64,000 nt of DNA, taken from assembly GCA_963677245.1 (NCBI GenBank), contig OY781921.1:930001-994000 (forward strand). Direction: 5' to 3'. Shown here piece after piece: positions 25,412-34,838 of the stretch. The first letter of the stretch is position 1. The number at the start of each line of letters is the position of its first letter. The position numbers were made by a program, and so were the translations under genes. Under the pieces are notes generated by a model. That model worked only from the letters and a program-made list of their open reading frames with translations. It did not search any database and was not told the DNA's origin. This DNA is from Saccharicrinis sp963677245. Its GTDB lineage: Bacteria; Bacteroidota; Bacteroidia; Bacteroidales; Marinilabiliaceae.

Positions 25412-26989
25412 ATGGGCTTTATAGAAGAGATTCAGCGAAGAAGAACATTTGCCATTATTAGTCACCCTGATGCCGGTAAAACTACATTAACTGAAAAGTT
25501 ATTACTTTTTGGAGGAGCTATTCATGTAGCAGGTGCTGTTAAATCCAATAAAATCAAAAAAACAGCTACTTCCGATTTCATGGAAATTGAGAAGCAAAGA
25601 GGTATTTCGGTAGCAACATCTGTAATGGGATTTGAATATAAAGACCATAAGATAAACATTTTGGATACTCCCGGTCACCAGGATTTTGCTGAAGACACTT
25701 TTAGAACATTAACTGCTGTTGATAGTGTAATTATTGTAGTTGATGCAGCAAAAGGGGTTGAGAATCAAACCAGAAAATTAATGGAGGTTTGTAGAATGCG
25801 CAATACGCCCGTAATGGTTTTTGTAAATAAAATGGATAGACCAAGTAAAGATCCATTTGACCTTCTTGATGAACTCGAAGAAGAACTCAAAATTAACGTA
25901 AGACCTTTAAGTTGGCCTATTGGAAATGGACCTTCTTTTCAAGGTGTTTACAACGTATTTGAGCAAAACCTCAATCTTTTTGAGGCCAGCAAACAAACAG
26001 TTCAGGAGAGTATTGCCTTTGACGATATAAGTAATCCCGAATTAGAAAATATTATTGGAGACCAACCTGCTGATGTACTTCGCGAAGAGCTTGAATTGGT
26101 TGAGGGTGTTTATCCTGAATTTGAAATTGAAGATTATTTAAAAGGAGAATTAGCTCCTGTATTTTTTGGTAGTGCTTTAAATAACTTTGGAGTTAATGAA
26201 TTACTAAACTGCTTTATTCAAATCGCGCCTAACCCACAACCTTCAACTACTGTTGAGCGTGTTATAAAACCTGAAGAAAATAAATTTACAGGCTTCATTT
26301 TTAAGATTCATGCCAATATGGATCCTAATCACAGAAATCGTATTGCCTTTGTGAAGATATGCTCCGGTAAATTTGAAAGAAATAAGAATTACCATCATGT
26401 TCGCCAAGGTAAAAACTTAAAATTTTCGAGCCCTACAGCTTTTATGGCTGAAAAAAAGTCAATTATTGACGAAGCTTTCCCAGGAGATATTGTAGGTTTA
26501 CCGGATTCTGGAAACTTTATTATTGGAGATACGCTTACCGAAGGAGAAAAAGTTAATTTTAAGGGATTACCGAGCTTTTCTCCTGAATTATTCCGATATA
26601 TAGAAAATGCCGATCCAATGAAATCTAAACAGTTGGCAAAAGGTATTGATCAATTAATGGACGAAGGTGTTGCGCAACTTTTTACCAGTCAGTTTAATGG
26701 TAGAAAAATAATTGGAACTGTTGGTGCACTTCAGTTTGAAGTGATTGAACACCGTTTGCAACATGAGTACAATGCCAAGTGTAGATACGAACCCATAAGC
26801 CTATATAAAGCTTGCTGGATACGTTCTGAAAATGAAGCTCAGTTAGCCGATTTTAAAAAGCGCAAAAACCAGTATATGGCAAAAGATAAACAAGGAAGAG
26901 ATGTATTTTTAGCTGATTCGTCATATATGCTGCAATTGGCACAGCAGAATTTCGAGGATATAGAATTTCACTTCACCAGTGAGTTTTAA
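25412..26989 (+). CDS. prfC: Peptide chain release factor 3
   Basis: From the ATG at 25412 (MGFIEEIQRRRTFAIISHPD) the protein has 525 residues; a TTG 27 nt upstream is a less likely start. GTPase motifs are complete: SHPDAGKTTLTEKLL (G1), RGISVATSV (G2), LDTPGHQDFAEDTFRTL (G3) and VFVNKMDR (G4). The C-terminal part has the RF3-type EF-G-like domain. RF3 uses GTP to release RF1/RF2 from the ribosome after peptide release. It is monocistronic. Confidence 0.96.
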   Translation: MGFIEEIQRRRTFAIISHPDAGKTTLTEKLLLFGGAIHVAGAVKSNKIKKTATSDFMEIEKQRGISVATSVMGFEYKDHKINILDTPGHQDFAEDTFRTLTAVDSVIIVVDAAKGVENQTRKLMEVCRMRNTPVMVFVNKMDRPSKDPFDLLDELEEELKINVRPLSWPIGNGPSFQGVYNVFEQNLNLFEASKQTVQESIAFDDISNPELENIIGDQPADVLREELELVEGVYPEFEIEDYLKGELAPVFFGSALNNFGVNELLNCFIQIAPNPQPSTTVERVIKPEENKFTGFIFKIHANMDPNHRNRIAFVKICSGKFERNKNYHHVRQGKNLKFSSPTAFMAEKKSIIDEAFPGDIVGLPDSGNFIIGDTLTEGEKVNFKGLPSFSPELFRYIENADPMKSKQLAKGIDQLMDEGVAQLFTSQFNGRKIIGTVGALQFEVIEHRLQHEYNAKCRYEPISLYKACWIRSENEAQLADFKKRKNQYMAKDKQGRDVFLADSSYMLQLAQQNFEDIEFHFTSEF

Positions 26990-27122
26990 CTTTTTACCAG
27001 TATATTTTTTAAACATTCGATTAATAGTTTCAGGTAAACAAATTGTAAAATAATTGTATTATCACTAACTTTTTTTGAAATTTTAGGTAAAAGTAATTAC
27101 CTGAATCTCAAAACACACACAT

Positions 27123-27497
27123 ATGGATAGTGATTTAAAACCTGGTTTACACCATTCCGAAAAATTTGTAATTACAGAATCTGATTTAGCATCTAAGCAG
27201 AAAACTGGGGATGTAGCATACGCTTCTACTCCCAGTTTAATAGTATATATGGAGAAGGTTGTTTGCGGAATGATACATTCTCACATCAATGACTCTTCTA
27301 CATCTGTAAGTGCTGAAATCAATATAAAACATTTAATTCCAATACCTGAGGGCACTGAAATAACAAGTTCTGTACATTTAAAATTTGCAGAAAACAACAA
27401 GTTATTTTTTGATTTTGCTATTTTCAATAACAAGGAAGATATTATTGCAATTGGTGCACACGAAAGAATAATTGTTCCTAAAGACGTTTTTGAATAA
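27123..27497 (+). CDS. FlK-like thioesterase (hotdog fold)
   Basis: 124 residues. The segments VAYASTPSLIVYMEKVVCGMIHSHI and AIGAHERIIVPKDVF match the FlK-like thioesterase family, in which a Thr, a Glu and a His form the catalytic set (here T in ASTPS, E in YMEK and H in GAHER). The middle strand SVSAEINIKHLIPIPEGTEI fits. FlK itself hydrolyses fluoroacetyl-CoA; the many homologues probably act on other acyl-CoA species. Its stop lies 3 nt from that of the convergent nuclease gene. Confidence 0.82.
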   Translation: MDSDLKPGLHHSEKFVITESDLASKQKTGDVAYASTPSLIVYMEKVVCGMIHSHINDSSTSVSAEINIKHLIPIPEGTEITSSVHLKFAENNKLFFDFAIFNNKEDIIAIGAHERIIVPKDVFE

Positions 27498-27500
27498 GCT

Positions 27501-28868
27501 CTAAAAAGTGATAATCTTTATTTCAGAATTGTTTTTAATATACCGATTAAGTATAGCTCTGGCATCCTGATTATCATCAAATAACGTTATTTGCGCTAAA
27601 ACATCCTCTAAACTGTTAAAACTATTCATTTTATCGACAAAACCATAGCCTTTATAAAGCCCTTCTTTAACAACAACCACAGCAGATTCATTCATATCCC
27701 TTCCTTTTTCTAACAGAACAAAATCCTCATACTTAAAAGCAAGACTTTCAATGAGCAACAGCGCTCTTTTATTATAATCTTCAGGTTTCTCTTCCTCAAT
27801 ACAAGCCCCATTACAATCTTTTATCTGATACTGAAAACAAGCATTCACAGAATTTGCTAAACCACATAGTTTCTGACACAAATTATACTCATCAACCTTT
27901 GCAAATAAGAAATCTTTCCCTTCCTTTTCCGAATCAAACGAGTTTAGAGGCGTTACACGTCCATCATTTCGAGATATATTAAACCGTATATAACCTTTTC
28001 TATCTTTAAAGGTGAACAATCCAAAATAGAATTTATTCTTTTTCTGTGCTTTATTATAAATGGGTTTATTATCTTTTATTTCCTGTGATTCTTTAAGCAA
28101 AGCTACTAACTCATTACCCGTTATTTCATAATCGACATCAGCAATGTCCCTCTTCATTTTTATGGCTTTACTGGTCTTAGAATTACCTAAATGAGTCAAT
28201 ACTCTTTTTCGAATATTATTGCTTTTACCAATATATATCAAATCACCTTTATCATTATAAAAATAATATACACCAACTTCATGAGGCAACTTATTTACCT
28301 TATCAATATTTAAGTTTCCATGAATTCCATCTGCAGAAAATAATTTGTTTCCATCTAATGGAAGAAGAATGCCACCACCTTTTCTTAATAAAACTTCGAA
28401 CAAAGAAACAGTTGCCAAAGCATCACCTGCAGCTCTATGCCTGGCATCATTACTAATATTTAATATTTCGCATATATTACCTAAACTATATGATTTATAT
28501 CCCGGCAATAACTTTCTGCTTAGCTTAACTGTACACAATGTTTCACGAGTGAAAGTATACCCTAAATTTTCAAATTCCGCCTTAATAAAACCATAATCAA
28601 AAGCTGCATTATGAGCAACAAATATATTACCCTCTGTAATCTCAACAATTTGTTTAGCTACCTCATAAAATTTAGGTGCGTCCTGAACCATTTCATTTGT
28701 AATACCTGTTAATTGTGAAATATACGGAGGTATAAATTGCTCAGGATTTATTAACGAAACAAACTCCTCTACTACATTTTTACCATCATGTAAATAAATA
28801 GCTACTTCAGTAATTTTACCATTATTTACACTCCCTCCTGTTGTTTCAATATCTATAATAGTATACAT
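27501..28868 (-). CDS. DnaQ-like exonuclease fused to a GIY-YIG endonuclease domain
   Basis: From the ATG at 28866-28868 (MYTIIDIETTGGSV) there are 455 residues. Residues 1-170 are a DEDDh 3'-5' exonuclease with DIETTGG, FVAHNAAFDYGF and HRAAGDALAT. Residues about 195-275 are a UvrC/Cho-type GIY-YIG domain: HEVGVYYFY, LIYIGKSNNIRKRV and TGNELVALLKESQEI. The C-terminal part is UvrC-like without helix-hairpin-helix motifs. Such fusions pair nicking with exonuclease trimming and are thought to act in DNA repair. The extra 23 residues of the longer frame have no family support. Confidence 0.88.
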   Translation of the reverse strand: MYTIIDIETTGGSVNNGKITEVAIYLHDGKNVVEEFVSLINPEQFIPPYISQLTGITNEMVQDAPKFYEVAKQIVEITEGNIFVAHNAAFDYGFIKAEFENLGYTFTRETLCTVKLSRKLLPGYKSYSLGNICEILNISNDARHRAAGDALATVSLFEVLLRKGGGILLPLDGNKLFSADGIHGNLNIDKVNKLPHEVGVYYFYNDKGDLIYIGKSNNIRKRVLTHLGNSKTSKAIKMKRDIADVDYEITGNELVALLKESQEIKDNKPIYNKAQKKNKFYFGLFTFKDRKGYIRFNISRNDGRVTPLNSFDSEKEGKDFLFAKVDEYNLCQKLCGLANSVNACFQYQIKDCNGACIEEEKPEDYNKRALLLIESLAFKYEDFVLLEKGRDMNESAVVVVKEGLYKGYGFVDKMNSFNSLEDVLAQITLFDDNQDARAILNRYIKNNSEIKIITF

Positions 28869-28987
28869 TCTTAATCCTAAATTTCTGATAATGTGCAAAA
28901 AACGAAAGTAGTAAATTCCTATAGAAATTGTAACCATTTTTTACCTTATTTTTTCGCACTTAAAACGCATGAAAACCCTTGTTATTT

Positions 28988-29019
28988 CTTGTATAGAAGA
29001 AATTTTTAATATACATTTG
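28988..29019 (+). promoter_or_regulatory. Promoter for the 29.0-29.26 kb RNA
   Basis: CTTG at 28988-28991 and TACATTTG at 29012-29019 are separated by 20 nt. The second is a full match to TAnnTTTG and the first has one mismatch to TTTG. No open reading frame follows, while a structured segment and a strong terminator do. Confidence 0.55.
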
Positions 29020-29024
29020 TTGTA

Positions 29025-29260
29025 TAACAACGAACAAGAAAAACCGCATCAGTTTTATTTAGATTGTTAAACTCAACACTACAATAAAACCGAGTAAAGT
29101 TTATTTTTTCCAAAGGCGGGCCTCACCTTCGGGTTATCTTTAAGATACGGAGGATTACTGCGGATTAAGAACACTCAAATCCTGTATTCAGGAGTTTAAA
29201 TAGTCCATGATTGATGCGGCCGTTATAAAAGAGCTACTTTTTAGTAGCTCTTTCTTTTTT
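29025..29260 (+). ncRNA. Structured small RNA, unidentified (6S-like is one possibility)
   Basis: About 200-235 nt with promoter, closing stem and terminator but no ORF. CCGCATCA (29044-29051) pairs with TGATGCGG (29212-29219) to close the whole molecule. Inside, AAACTC can pair with GAGTTT, and a central CCTC/GAGG stem encloses two hairpins, ACC-TTCG-GGT (a UUCG tetraloop) and TATCTT-AAGATA. On the 3' side TCCTG-TATT-CAGGA forms a short hairpin. A long rod with a 3'-side bubble hairpin recalls 6S RNA, but the inner branched part does not. It is not RNase P, which lies at 30.6-31.0 kb, and lacks an SRP RNA core. Confidence 0.6.
29228..29260. terminator. Strong bidirectional terminator between the small RNA and yihY
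   Basis: AAAGAGCTACT (29228-29238) and AGTAGCTCTTT (29243-29253) form an 11-bp perfect stem with a TTTT loop, followed on the plus strand by CTTTTTT. On the minus strand a TTTTATAA follows, so it can serve the convergent gene as well; the yihY stop codon falls inside its T-tract. Confidence 0.9.
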
Positions 29261-30572
29261 ACATATCCTTAAGCAGTACATTATAGTCTGATTCTAATCG
29301 CATTGATTTAAACCTGTCAAGCACATCTTTTACCCTGTATAAACTCTCTGTTTCTTCAAAGTGAAGGTCACCGCTTCCTGAGGTTTCAATCATTTCCAAA
29401 ATAGTGGAAACTTTTAGTTTATTAATATCTATTGCCGGATTATAAGAAGCAGTATTACCAGATTCTGGGGAAACTTCTATAATAACATTTGACTTAATAA
29501 GATCAAATAATATCTCATTTATTAAACGAATAGGTATCTTTAACTCCATTGATAGTTCAAGTGCTGTTATTGGTTTATTTCCCTTTTCAAATCGCTTTAT
29601 AATCTGATAACTCACCAATAAAGCTACAACTCTTTTGTATTCTGTACTTACATTTTTAGTGTCTGCCTCAAACTCAAAACTATTCACATTTTGAACGGCA
29701 AATGAAATTTCAGCTCCAAACATCACAATTAACCAGCTGGCCTGCATCCAAAATAAGAACAAAGGTAAAGCTGCAAAACTACCGTATAATGCACTCATTT
29801 TTGATACACCAACCATAAAGTTAATAAAGTAATATTGCAACAACTGAAATAGAATACCAGCCACAACACCTCCTACCATCGCCGATAAAAAACTAACTTT
29901 TGTATTGGGCATAATTAAAATAAGCATTGTAAAGACAAAGCAAATTAAAACATAAGGTAAAATAGAAGATATAATTTTACCAACAGAATTTAGTAGGTCA
30001 TAATCACTAAATTTAGAAGAAACAAAAACGATCATACTACTACTCGAGACTAAGAATAAAAACGCAACAAGTACAATAGCAATATAATCAGTAAATTTAC
30101 GAGCAAAATTTCTGGAACGCTTAACTTCCCAAATATCATTAAAACTTTGCTCTATATTGCCTAAAACATTCATTACAGACCAAAACAACAACACTAAACC
30201 AATTCCTACAATTAAGCCGCTTTTAGTGTTGCTCAAGTATTCCTCTGTTACTTTCAAAATGTACCTAAGAACCTCTTCCTGGCCGGCCATTCTAACAGTT
30301 AATTCTTTAATTAATGTGTCTTTAAAACCAAAACCCATGGCAATCCCATATAGCATTGCTACCATTGGCACAACCGACATTAAAGAATAAAAAGTAAGTG
30401 CTGAGGCTTTTTGTTGACACTTATCGTAGATAAAACCTTTAACAGCTAAATACAGAATACGTAATACATTAACAATAATTAAATGAGGGCGAGAAAGCTC
30501 AACTTTTTGTATTCTCCACATATCCTCAGTTAGATACTTTATTATTTTGCTTAAATATTCTTTCATAAACAA
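29259..30572 (-). CDS. YihY/BrkB family inner-membrane protein
   Basis: 437 residues with six membrane spans. The first conserved motif KCQQKASALTFYSLMSVVPMVAMLYGIA and the later ALYGSFAALPLFLFWMQASWLIVMFGAEISF are signatures of the YihY (formerly RNase BN) family. It has a cytoplasmic C-terminal domain of about 130 residues with a winged-helix look (TALELSMELKIPIRLINEILFDL), common in the longer Bacteroidota members. The role is unknown; the older RNase BN label is wrong for this family. It follows the rnpB gene on the same strand. Confidence 0.9.
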   Translation of the reverse strand: MFMKEYLSKIIKYLTEDMWRIQKVELSRPHLIIVNVLRILYLAVKGFIYDKCQQKASALTFYSLMSVVPMVAMLYGIAMGFGFKDTLIKELTVRMAGQEEVLRYILKVTEEYLSNTKSGLIVGIGLVLLFWSVMNVLGNIEQSFNDIWEVKRSRNFARKFTDYIAIVLVAFLFLVSSSSMIVFVSSKFSDYDLLNSVGKIISSILPYVLICFVFTMLILIMPNTKVSFLSAMVGGVVAGILFQLLQYYFINFMVGVSKMSALYGSFAALPLFLFWMQASWLIVMFGAEISFAVQNVNSFEFEADTKNVSTEYKRVVALLVSYQIIKRFEKGNKPITALELSMELKIPIRLINEILFDLIKSNVIIEVSPESGNTASYNPAIDINKLKVSTILEMIETSGSGDLHFEETESLYRVKDVLDRFKSMRLESDYNVLLKDM

Positions 30573-30635
30573 TAGCTAATGATTTAATTGTTGAAGTTGG
30601 AAGATAAGCATTTTAAGCCTCTGTAGGAAGAAAAA

Positions 30636-31006
30636 AATAGCAAGTCGATAAGCCGGGTTCTGTCACTCATAAAAGAATGGTCTATCATTTGTCTACGATT
30701 GAAATTACTAACAACCTGAAGCAACCTACCCCTCACGACTGTAAAACATCAAAACGGGCCGCTCTGTATCTTCCGAAATCGTGATATATTTGGTCTTGCA
30801 ATTCATGAGATGTACGGCTATCCATGTTACCATAGATACCGGTGAGCTCTTACCTCACCTTTTCACCCTTATCCAACAAAGTTAGACGGTTATTTTCTGT
30901 TACATTACTGTATCCTTTCAGATACCTTCCCGTTAGGAAGCATGATGCCCTGCATTGCCCGGACTTTCCTCCTCTATAAATAGCGGCGATAGACTGACTT
31001 GCTATG
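30636..31006 (-). ncRNA. rnpB: RNase P RNA (class A)
   Basis: On the minus strand the P1 arms GACTTGCTAT (31005-30996 reversed pair) and ATAGCAAGTC at 30637-30646 close a molecule of about 370 nt. The 5' conserved region AGAGGAGGAAAGTCCGGGC and the 3' conserved region with ACAGAACCCGGCTTATCGAC are present and unmistakable. A T-rich tract (TTTTTTTC) follows the 3' end as terminator. RNase P RNA is the catalytic part of the enzyme that trims tRNA 5' ends. It lies in the gap between yihY and the SPOR-like gene. Confidence 0.95.
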
Positions 31007-31018
31007 CCACAAAAGTAT

Positions 31019-31047
31019 AAAAAAACGGCAAGATAAAAACCTTGCCG
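31019..31047 (-). terminator. Intrinsic terminator of the surface-protein gene cluster
   Basis: On the minus strand CGGCAAG (31047-31041) pairs with CTTGCCG (31032-31026) and is followed by TTTTTTTA. It lies 11 nt beyond the SPOR-like gene stop and just before rnpB, closing the 31-45 kb minus-strand cluster. Confidence 0.85.
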
Positions 31048-31057
31048 CTATTTAATA

Positions 31058-31681
31058 TTATTCAATTTGATATGGTAAATAAGCATCCAGCTCAGTTACA
31101 AAAGCCTTAGGATATCCTTTGGACTTAATATCCGGTAATGAAGCCGTCGCCTCTTCATAACTATAATCTCCAATTGTATATCTATAAATTCTATCTTCCA
31201 GATAAAATTCCTTAATATTTTCAAGGCCTTTAAAGTGAGATAAATAAACAGGGAATCTAAAAGCACTTAACTGTATTGTATATCTTTTATTAGGATCAGT
31301 TTTAAACCCTGTTGGAACAGTACCTCCTAAATTGAATTTTGATGTATTTACTACAAATGATTGTACATATCCTAAATCTTTAAAGTATGATATTTGAGCT
31401 TTTGCTTCCTGATATGAAGAAAAACTTCCTGCACAATATCTCACATACCCATCAGAACAAGTAAATTCTCTGGCTTCTTCAATATTTGTAAAAAAACCTG
31501 GTTCACCTGCAGGGTACTTAAGAGCAATAATTTGCACAGCCCAATCATTACTTCCTGATACCTGAGTTACACTAACAATTTTCTTTGACGTTCTCAGTTC
31601 TCCAAGTTTATCTTTTTTACTTTGCGCATGAATACCTGAGAAAGTCAATAATATAATTGATATAATATAAAAAGTCTTCAT
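31058..31681 (-). CDS. Exported protein with two SPOR-like repeats
   Basis: 207 residues with a signal peptide ending in GIHAQ. Two similar halves follow: WAVQIIALKYPAG...YVRYCAGSFSSYQEAKAQI, and YTIQLSAFRFPVY...IYRYTIGDYSYEEATASL. Each has the SPOR pattern (VQI/L, then RY..G.(F/Y)..Y.EA......K..G), known for binding denuded peptidoglycan glycan strands. It follows the OmpA-family gene at 18 nt, so the two are probably co-expressed and both attach to the cell wall. A role in anchoring the outer-membrane module is inferred. Confidence 0.75.
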   Translation of the reverse strand: MKTFYIISIILLTFSGIHAQSKKDKLGELRTSKKIVSVTQVSGSNDWAVQIIALKYPAGEPGFFTNIEEAREFTCSDGYVRYCAGSFSSYQEAKAQISYFKDLGYVQSFVVNTSKFNLGGTVPTGFKTDPNKRYTIQLSAFRFPVYLSHFKGLENIKEFYLEDRIYRYTIGDYSYEEATASLPDIKSKGYPKAFVTELDAYLPYQIE

Positions 31682-31699
31682 TTGATTTCTTTTAAAAGG

Positions 31700-33727
31700 T
31701 TACTTCTTTACTTTCCAAACCACAACTTCAATACGTTTATTCTTTTGTTGTTCTTCTTCGCTGCAAAGTACGCCTCGTTTACATCTGTTTATTAAATATC
31801 TTTCACCGTATCCTCTTGGAATAGTAGCATCTCCATTTACACCTCTTTCCATTAGCATACCTTCCACTTTCTCACCCATACGTTGAGTTTTCATCAAGTT
31901 ATCCAACTTACTTCCACGAGCATCGCTATGAGTGTTTAACTTCACAACTATTTGTGGATTGTTTTGAAGGTACGTGGCTAATCTGGCTAAAGTCTTTTTA
32001 CTTTCTTCTAATAATTCATCTCCATCGTAATAAAGAACCATATCGCTAATATCATCTAAAACGGTATCATTAAATACAGGCGTCATAGATATACCTTTAT
32101 CATTTAAATCACCAATTTCCATGATATTAACAATCATTCGTTTGGCATCAAATTCTCCATCTTTAGAGAAAACTAATTCAAACTCCTGACCTTCTTTTTT
32201 ATATTCATCCGGAATTATAATATTAAAATTACCTTGCGCATCTGAAACCGCACTTGCAATTACTTCTCCTGTAACATCATCAATAATTTCAACTTTTACA
32301 CCTCCTGCAGCTTCATTATTAAATGTAGATTTAATTTTAGATGAAAAAGCCATTGGGAAGGATGATAAATCAACTTCCGGTTGAGCAGGTTCTTCAGTTT
32401 CCTCAGGCAAAGCTGTTATATCAATAACATCTCCAACTTCTGGTTCCTCAACAACTTCTGGTTCTTTTGGTACTTCTTTCTCCAGGTACTCTACATAAAA
32501 AATATCATCCTTATCTCCATTTCCAGACCTGTTACTCGATAAGAATCCACGTTTAGGATTTTTTGGATTGATACTATAAGCAAAATCATCTTTTACAGAG
32601 TTAAATGGTTGCATCATATTTTGCGGATTCTTCCATTTACCATCTATATACTCCGCTTTAAACAAATCCAAGCCTCCAAATCCATAGTGACCATCCGAAG
32701 AAAAATATAATGTATTATCCTTACTTAAATAAGGAAACTCTTCATTACCGAATGTATTTATATCAGGTCCAATATTAACCACTTTACCATACATACCTCC
32801 TCTTAAACGTTCCACTCTATAGATATCTTTACCTCCATATCCACCTTTTTGGTTAGAAACAAAGTAAAGAAACTTATCATCTGGAGAGACTGCAGGTGTT
32901 ACGCAATCATAATCGTCACTATTAAATGGTAATTCTTCTGATCTTCCCCAATCTTTACCATCATATGTAACCTTGTATATTTTAAGTCTACTATCACCTT
33001 TTACTCGAACACTTCTTGTATAATACATTGTATTATAATCCGAAGTAAAGGAAATCGCACCTATATGATAAGGGAATTGTAAATTTTCTGATAAAAGTCG
33101 TCTTTCATCACTTATTTCATCATTAATTAAATCTGAGTAATACAGATCTAAAAACGCCTTTCCTTGTTTATCTACTTTTTTGTTATCATCATCCTCAGAT
33201 GTTGATGAATACACAACACCATCACGATAATAAATAATTCCAAATGATTGTCCTGAAGTATAAACGGTAGAAGGGTTTACACGAATATCAGGATTAAATT
33301 GTTGATTTTGTAGTGCCCATTTACAAGATTCAATAAGCTCATTCACTTTTGTTGGATGAGCACCAGCAGCCTTCGCTTTTTCATACCATTCTATGGCAAA
33401 TTCATAACCCCCAATTATCTTATGCCAAGTCATTGCATAGGTTAATAAATCCTCTCCCGTTAACTCATCTTCTACTTCATTAAATGTGGTAAAAGCATTA
33501 TCAATATCATTAAGCTGAAAATAACAATTAGCAATTCTTTTTTTAACTTGATTGTTAATTTTTTCTCCATCTTCTTTAGCCTTGTCATAGGAAAGTAGAG
33601 CCTGATAATACTCACCTTTCTTATACATACTATCCCCTTTTTTTATGTTTTTTCCTTGCGCATTTATAGATTGGAGCCCTATAAAACCAACAAGGATAAA
33701 AACTATGTACCGAGCAATATTCTTCAT
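31700..33727 (-). CDS. OmpA-family protein with TPR, PD40 and carboxypeptidase-regulatory-like domains
   Basis: 675 residues with a signal peptide (FILVGFIGLQSINAQ). Order: TPR-like helices (about 25-130), WD40/PD40-type beta-propeller repeats (FSSDGHYGFGGLDLF, FVSNQKGGYGGKDIY, about 150-415), a Glu/Pro-rich linker (415-450), a CarboxypepD-regulatory-like beta sandwich (460-540), and an OmpA C-terminal peptidoglycan-binding domain (570-672) with NTHSDARGSKLDN and NKRIEVVVW. This is the layout of T9SS-associated PorE-like proteins, though here no lipobox is seen. It sits in a cluster with a PorP/SprF-like protein and a type-B adhesin. Confidence 0.88.
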   Translation of the reverse strand: MKNIARYIVFILVGFIGLQSINAQGKNIKKGDSMYKKGEYYQALLSYDKAKEDGEKINNQVKKRIANCYFQLNDIDNAFTTFNEVEDELTGEDLLTYAMTWHKIIGGYEFAIEWYEKAKAAGAHPTKVNELIESCKWALQNQQFNPDIRVNPSTVYTSGQSFGIIYYRDGVVYSSTSEDDDNKKVDKQGKAFLDLYYSDLINDEISDERRLLSENLQFPYHIGAISFTSDYNTMYYTRSVRVKGDSRLKIYKVTYDGKDWGRSEELPFNSDDYDCVTPAVSPDDKFLYFVSNQKGGYGGKDIYRVERLRGGMYGKVVNIGPDINTFGNEEFPYLSKDNTLYFSSDGHYGFGGLDLFKAEYIDGKWKNPQNMMQPFNSVKDDFAYSINPKNPKRGFLSSNRSGNGDKDDIFYVEYLEKEVPKEPEVVEEPEVGDVIDITALPEETEEPAQPEVDLSSFPMAFSSKIKSTFNNEAAGGVKVEIIDDVTGEVIASAVSDAQGNFNIIIPDEYKKEGQEFELVFSKDGEFDAKRMIVNIMEIGDLNDKGISMTPVFNDTVLDDISDMVLYYDGDELLEESKKTLARLATYLQNNPQIVVKLNTHSDARGSKLDNLMKTQRMGEKVEGMLMERGVNGDATIPRGYGERYLINRCKRGVLCSEEEQQKNKRIEVVVWKVKK

Positions 33728-33877
33728 GATAAAAGATATTTTTTCTATGATAAAAGGTTTTAACCCAAAAGCTGCTTAAACTATTGTTTAGAACATTTAA
33801 GTTATGATTAAAATATGATTTTGTTTATTAAAAACTATCTATTCTTTCTAATTATTCATAATTATATACTAACTCAA

Positions 33878-34816
33878 TTAAAAATAACGAATTGAACGCA
33901 TTCCTGCCCGTCTATTGAAAGTAAAATCAAATTGTAAGCTAATTTCATGCGATCCAAATTTCGCATATTTATTTAGGCTACTTAAAGAATAATCAAAAGA
34001 ATATCTAACTGTAAACTGTCTGTTTATAATATATTCAGTTAAAAAAACCATTTCTGACACTGAGCGATATGAAAGTCCCAACCATAAGGTTTCAGCTAAT
34101 AAAACATTACCTGAAACATCAAACTGAAGTGGTGCACCATATACTTCCCTAAAAAGTAATGTTGGCTTAACTTTTACATCTCCCCAATCAAATACATATC
34201 CACCATATAAGTACATATGCATATTCTTAAAGTCTAATGTATTTTTAAATACTTCACCTGCTTCATCAAAGTTATTGCTGAACATTCTGGGTACTGAAAA
34301 ACCGGCAAAATAATCTTCTCCATAGAAATAGGACCCAAAGCCAACATTAAAGCCTATTTTTGAAGATTTTCCTTGATATACAGGATCTCCATATTCTTCT
34401 GTAATGGCAAGTGTTCCATCATAAACATGCGAACTAACTCCCATTTGCAAACCAAAGGATACAAACTTTCTTCTATCAATAGCAACTTTATAGGATACTG
34501 ATCCAAAAGCATCAAAATTATTTGAGAAGCCAACACGGTCATTGGTTATACTCAAACCAGCACCTAAATCAGTATCTTCAATAGGTCCATGTACATTTAA
34601 AGATTGGTTCATAGGAGCACCTTCAAAACCTACCCACTGGCTTCTGTGAATTAATAATCCACTAATAACATCTCTTGTACCATTGTAAGCAGGATTTAAT
34701 AGTCCTTGATTAGCTATATAATGGTTATACTGAACCATATCCTGACCATCTACTGATAAAACGAACGATGTCAGCGCTACGATAACTATTATTCTTATAT
34801 AATTTAATTTCTTCAT
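33878..34816 (-). CDS. PorP/SprF family type IX secretion outer-membrane protein
   Basis: 312 residues with a signal peptide. The mature N-terminus QYNHYIANQGLLNPAYNGTRD and the following RSQWVGFEGAPMNQSLNVHGP are hallmark PorP/SprF motifs (NPAYAG and QW.G..GAP). The rest alternates as a beta-barrel. SprF-like proteins are needed to secrete and hold T9SS cargo with type-B C-terminal domains, and their genes usually lie directly after the cargo gene. Here it follows the 3325-residue type-B protein at 22 nt, so it is likely its dedicated partner. Confidence 0.93.
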   Translation of the reverse strand: MKKLNYIRIIVIVALTSFVLSVDGQDMVQYNHYIANQGLLNPAYNGTRDVISGLLIHRSQWVGFEGAPMNQSLNVHGPIEDTDLGAGLSITNDRVGFSNNFDAFGSVSYKVAIDRRKFVSFGLQMGVSSHVYDGTLAITEEYGDPVYQGKSSKIGFNVGFGSYFYGEDYFAGFSVPRMFSNNFDEAGEVFKNTLDFKNMHMYLYGGYVFDWGDVKVKPTLLFREVYGAPLQFDVSGNVLLAETLWLGLSYRSVSEMVFLTEYIINRQFTVRYSFDYSLSSLNKYAKFGSHEISLQFDFTFNRRAGMRSIRYF

Positions 34817-34838
34817 GTCTTTTTTAAATTTTATAAGC

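Noticed and set aside
29025..29260. Small RNA considered as tmRNA or SRP RNA
   Set aside because: There is no tRNA-like acceptor end or tag-peptide frame, and the conserved SRP domain IV core (GGAAGGAAGCAGC-like) is absent.
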